Virus record (IMG/VR): IMGVR_UViG_3300030331_005033
Coordinates: 1 to 23,180 of that record
Strand: one strand, 5' to 3'
Length of the DNA: 23,180 nucleotides
Origin: a virus
Below, one piece after another: positions 21,381 through 23,180 of this stretch; the stretch's first letter is position 1, and each line of letters starts with the position of its first letter. The notes beneath the pieces were generated by a model. That model was given only the letters and a program-made list of their open reading frames with translations, had not been told where the DNA came from and made no database searches. Both the position numbers and the translations under genes were made by a program.

Positions 21381-22268
21381 ATGGCATTTGAATTCAGAGA
21401 TATTTTACCCGCAGTAGGAGCAGTTATAGGATTTGGTTTTGGCGGACCAGGTGGTGCGGCTCTCGGTTCAGGAATAGGATCTTTAGCTAGAGGCGATGAA
21501 GCAGACGATGCACTTAGAAATGCAGCTTTGGGATATGCAGGTGGTAAAGGTTTACAGTTTATAGGCGGACCAGGCACAGCGGGTGAAACATTTTTAAGTA
21601 AGTTACCAGGGGGTAATTTTTTACAAGGTGGTATGGATAAAGACATCTTCAGCACTGCCTTGACTAAAGGGCAGGAATTCTTCGGAATGGATGCCGAGTC
21701 ACAATTTGCAAAAAAAGTAGAAAAATATAATAAAATGAAAGACATAATTAATGCCAATGATAACTTAGATCAAGCTGCTAAAGATAGTTATTTATCAAAA
21801 TTAGTTGATGATTTTGGTTCTGGAGCTGAAGCAGAGGAGAGCTTGTTTAGTTTTAGAAATATTTTAGGTTTAGGTTTATTTTCAAAAGTTTTTGGAGATG
21901 CATTAAAAAGGGATGAAGGTGGTACAGATATGAGTCAATTTATGGTCACAACAGATACGCCACTAAGAGGGTTTGAAAAAGAAACGCCAATTAAGAATGT
22001 TAGAGATTTTTCCGTAAATGTTGCACAAGGTGGATTAATGTCACTAGCAAAAGGTGGTTTTCCTAGAAGGCAAGGTAAAATAGAAGGACCTGGAACTGAA
22101 ACTTCAGATGACATCCCTGCAATGTTAAGTGATGGGGAATTTGTAGTTAATGCAAGAACGGTTAGAGGCATTGGTGAATCTATGGGTGGATCTGGAAAGA
22201 TGGATGCTAGAGAAAAAGGTGCAGACTTTTTATACGGTATGCAAGAAAGATTTGGAGGTAAAGCATAA
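21381..22268 (+). CDS. Internal virion/ejection-type protein with SDDIPAMLSDGEFV motif
   Basis: This 295-residue protein has a glycine-rich hydrophobic N-terminus (VGAVIGFGFGGPGGAALGSG, about residues 12-31) that could insert into membranes, a middle helical part (ESQFAKKVEKYNKMKDIINA) and a C-terminal RRQGKIEGPGTETSDDIPAMLSD-type segment ending GEFVVNARTVRG. The last motif, 'G.I.GpGt..sDdIpAmLSdGEfV.na', is very common in tail-tape-like and internal proteins of marine phages. Later AREKGADFLYGMQERFGGK resembles the usual ending. The protein probably sits inside the virion and leaves with the DNA. The gene overlaps the downstream partial gene by one base (TAATG). Confidence 0.7.
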   Translation: MAFEFRDILPAVGAVIGFGFGGPGGAALGSGIGSLARGDEADDALRNAALGYAGGKGLQFIGGPGTAGETFLSKLPGGNFLQGGMDKDIFSTALTKGQEFFGMDAESQFAKKVEKYNKMKDIINANDNLDQAAKDSYLSKLVDDFGSGAEAEESLFSFRNILGLGLFSKVFGDALKRDEGGTDMSQFMVTTDTPLRGFEKETPIKNVRDFSVNVAQGGLMSLAKGGFPRRQGKIEGPGTETSDDIPAMLSDGEFVVNARTVRGIGESMGGSGKMDAREKGADFLYGMQERFGGKA

Positions 22269-23180
22269 TGGTACAAGCTAATCAAGTATCTATGGTCTTA
22301 CCCCCAGAGTATATTCAACAAAGAACACAAGAATTATTAAATACTTATTTTGGTGTAGGACAGCCAGGTGATACTGATTTCGTTGAGGGTATTATCACTC
22401 AACCTAGAGCCGTTCCTGCTCAAGAAGCGGTAGCACTTTCTGCCCCTCAACAACAATTAATACAGGCGGCCAACACTGCTGCCACAGCAATAACACCACA
22501 AACATTGGGCATCGGATCATTTGATCCTTTTTTACAAACAGCTCTACAACAAACTGCTGCAGGTCAACAAACATTACAAGATGCTACCGGTATCTTTAAT
22601 CCTAATGATCCTAACGCAGGGATAGCAGCGTTCATGTCACCCTTTCAACAGAATGTGACTGCAGAAGCACTAAAAGAAATAGACAGACAAGGTGCAATCG
22701 CACAAAATCAAGCCGCAGCAAGTGCTATAAGATCTGGTGCTTTTGGTGGTGGTAGAGAAGGTGTGCAAAGAGCGGAACTAGATAGAAACATACAAGATAT
22801 AAAATCAAAAAGAATAGCTGAAGATTTACAAACAAATTTTCTACAAGCATTAGCCACGGCACAAGCTGCTCAAGAGGGTCAAAGACAAAGGCAATTGTAT
22901 GCAGGTGGACAAATGGGATCTATGGGACAAAGAACTGCCGCTCTAGGATTATCAGGACAACAAGCTAGAGGTAGAGATATATCTTTGTTAAGTGGTATTG
23001 GAGCTGTTGATGTAACACAAAGACAAGCTGAGCAAGAGGCTTTAAGACAAAATATTATAGCACAGCAAGAAGAACCATTTTCAAGATTAGCTTTTGGGCA
23101 AAATTTATTAGCAGGTTTACCAACAGGCACTACAACCTTAGCTCAGGTACAACAACCAAACCCTTATCTAACTGCATTAC
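22268..23180 (+). CDS. Internal virion protein, 3'-truncated by window end
   Basis: This frame is open for 304 codons and continues past the window. It begins MVQANQVSMVLPPEYIQQRT and is very rich in Gln, Ala and Gly. Recognisable parts are FMSPFQQNVTAEALKEIDRQ, the SAIRSGAFGGGREGVQRAEL segment, repeated Gln/Ala helices (FLQALATAQAAQEGQRQRQL), and EEPFSRLAFGQNLLAGLPTG. The order 'NPFxQxV...ei.Rq ... GAFGGxR ... EPFxrlxF....l.GlPt' is a family I associate with marine podoviruses and their tail or ejection proteins. The helical, Gln/Ala-rich composition also suits ejected channel proteins. Start choice: the ATG at 22268 shares one base with the upstream TAA; there is no conflicting ATG nearby. 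The C-terminus is unknown. Confidence 0.7.
   Translation, partial: MVQANQVSMVLPPEYIQQRTQELLNTYFGVGQPGDTDFVEGIITQPRAVPAQEAVALSAPQQQLIQAANTAATAITPQTLGIGSFDPFLQTALQQTAAGQQTLQDATGIFNPNDPNAGIAAFMSPFQQNVTAEALKEIDRQGAIAQNQAAASAIRSGAFGGGREGVQRAELDRNIQDIKSKRIAEDLQTNFLQALATAQAAQEGQRQRQLYAGGQMGSMGQRTAALGLSGQQARGRDISLLSGIGAVDVTQRQAEQEALRQNIIAQQEEPFSRLAFGQNLLAGLPTGTTTLAQVQQPNPYLTAL

Noticed and set aside
1-23180. tRNA genes, insertion sequences, integrase or attachment sites
   Set aside because: Gaps between genes are under 60 bases and no transposase, recombinase or tRNA-like cloverleaf was seen.

Overview
The window looks like the late (virion and tail) region of a tailed double-stranded DNA phage. It is strongly AT-rich by eye and packed with genes: the longest non-coding stretch is under 60 bases, and most neighbours touch or overlap by 1-14 bases. 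All genes but one read on the + strand. The structural proteins are of types I associate with marine podovirus-like phages: a P22-gp4-like adaptor, a nozzle or gp10-like protein, a peptidase S74 fiber, a glycine-rich adhesin and an internal protein with the SDDIPAMLSDGEFV motif. A low-GC marine alphaproteobacterium such as SAR11 is a plausible host, but this is inference. No taxonomic marker such as terminase, capsid, portal or polymerase lies inside the window.

Layout. 1-900: the end of a small coiled-coil protein, a DUF1415-like protein and a 44-residue lysine/methionine/glycine protein. 892-2573: head-tail adaptor block with a small zinc-ribbon protein between two adaptor-type proteins. 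2575-7096: virion surface block, comprising a beta-rich structural protein, a protein joining a type 1 copper (cupredoxin-like) domain to about twelve short repeats, an S74 self-cleaving fiber, a glycine-rich adhesin and a Trp-rich conserved protein. 7100-16351: an accessory cassette of 14 genes with eight 2-oxoglutarate/Fe(II) oxygenase-like proteins, two DUF616 glycosyltransferase-like paralogues, a further GT-A-type glycosyltransferase-like protein, a polysaccharide-deacetylase-like protein, two NAD-dependent sugar epimerases/dehydratases and a ParB-like HEGRHR protein (this count includes every gene from 7100 to 16351). 16364-18190: the structural programme resumes with the nozzle/gp10-like protein. 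18190-19585: a second small islet with a hypothetical protein and two more oxygenase-like proteins. 19605-23180: small conserved virion proteins, a methyltransferase, one minus-strand gene, and two internal or ejection-type proteins, the last cut by the window end.

The most notable feature is the density of modification enzymes: ten oxygenase-like genes and about seven sugar- or methyl-related genes are embedded in the virion operon and translationally coupled to it. The simplest inference is that they modify something made at the same time, either the phage's own surface proteins (hydroxylation, then glycosylation) or host surface glycans. The sequence cannot tell these apart. Functions are assigned from motifs read by eye; no database search was possible.
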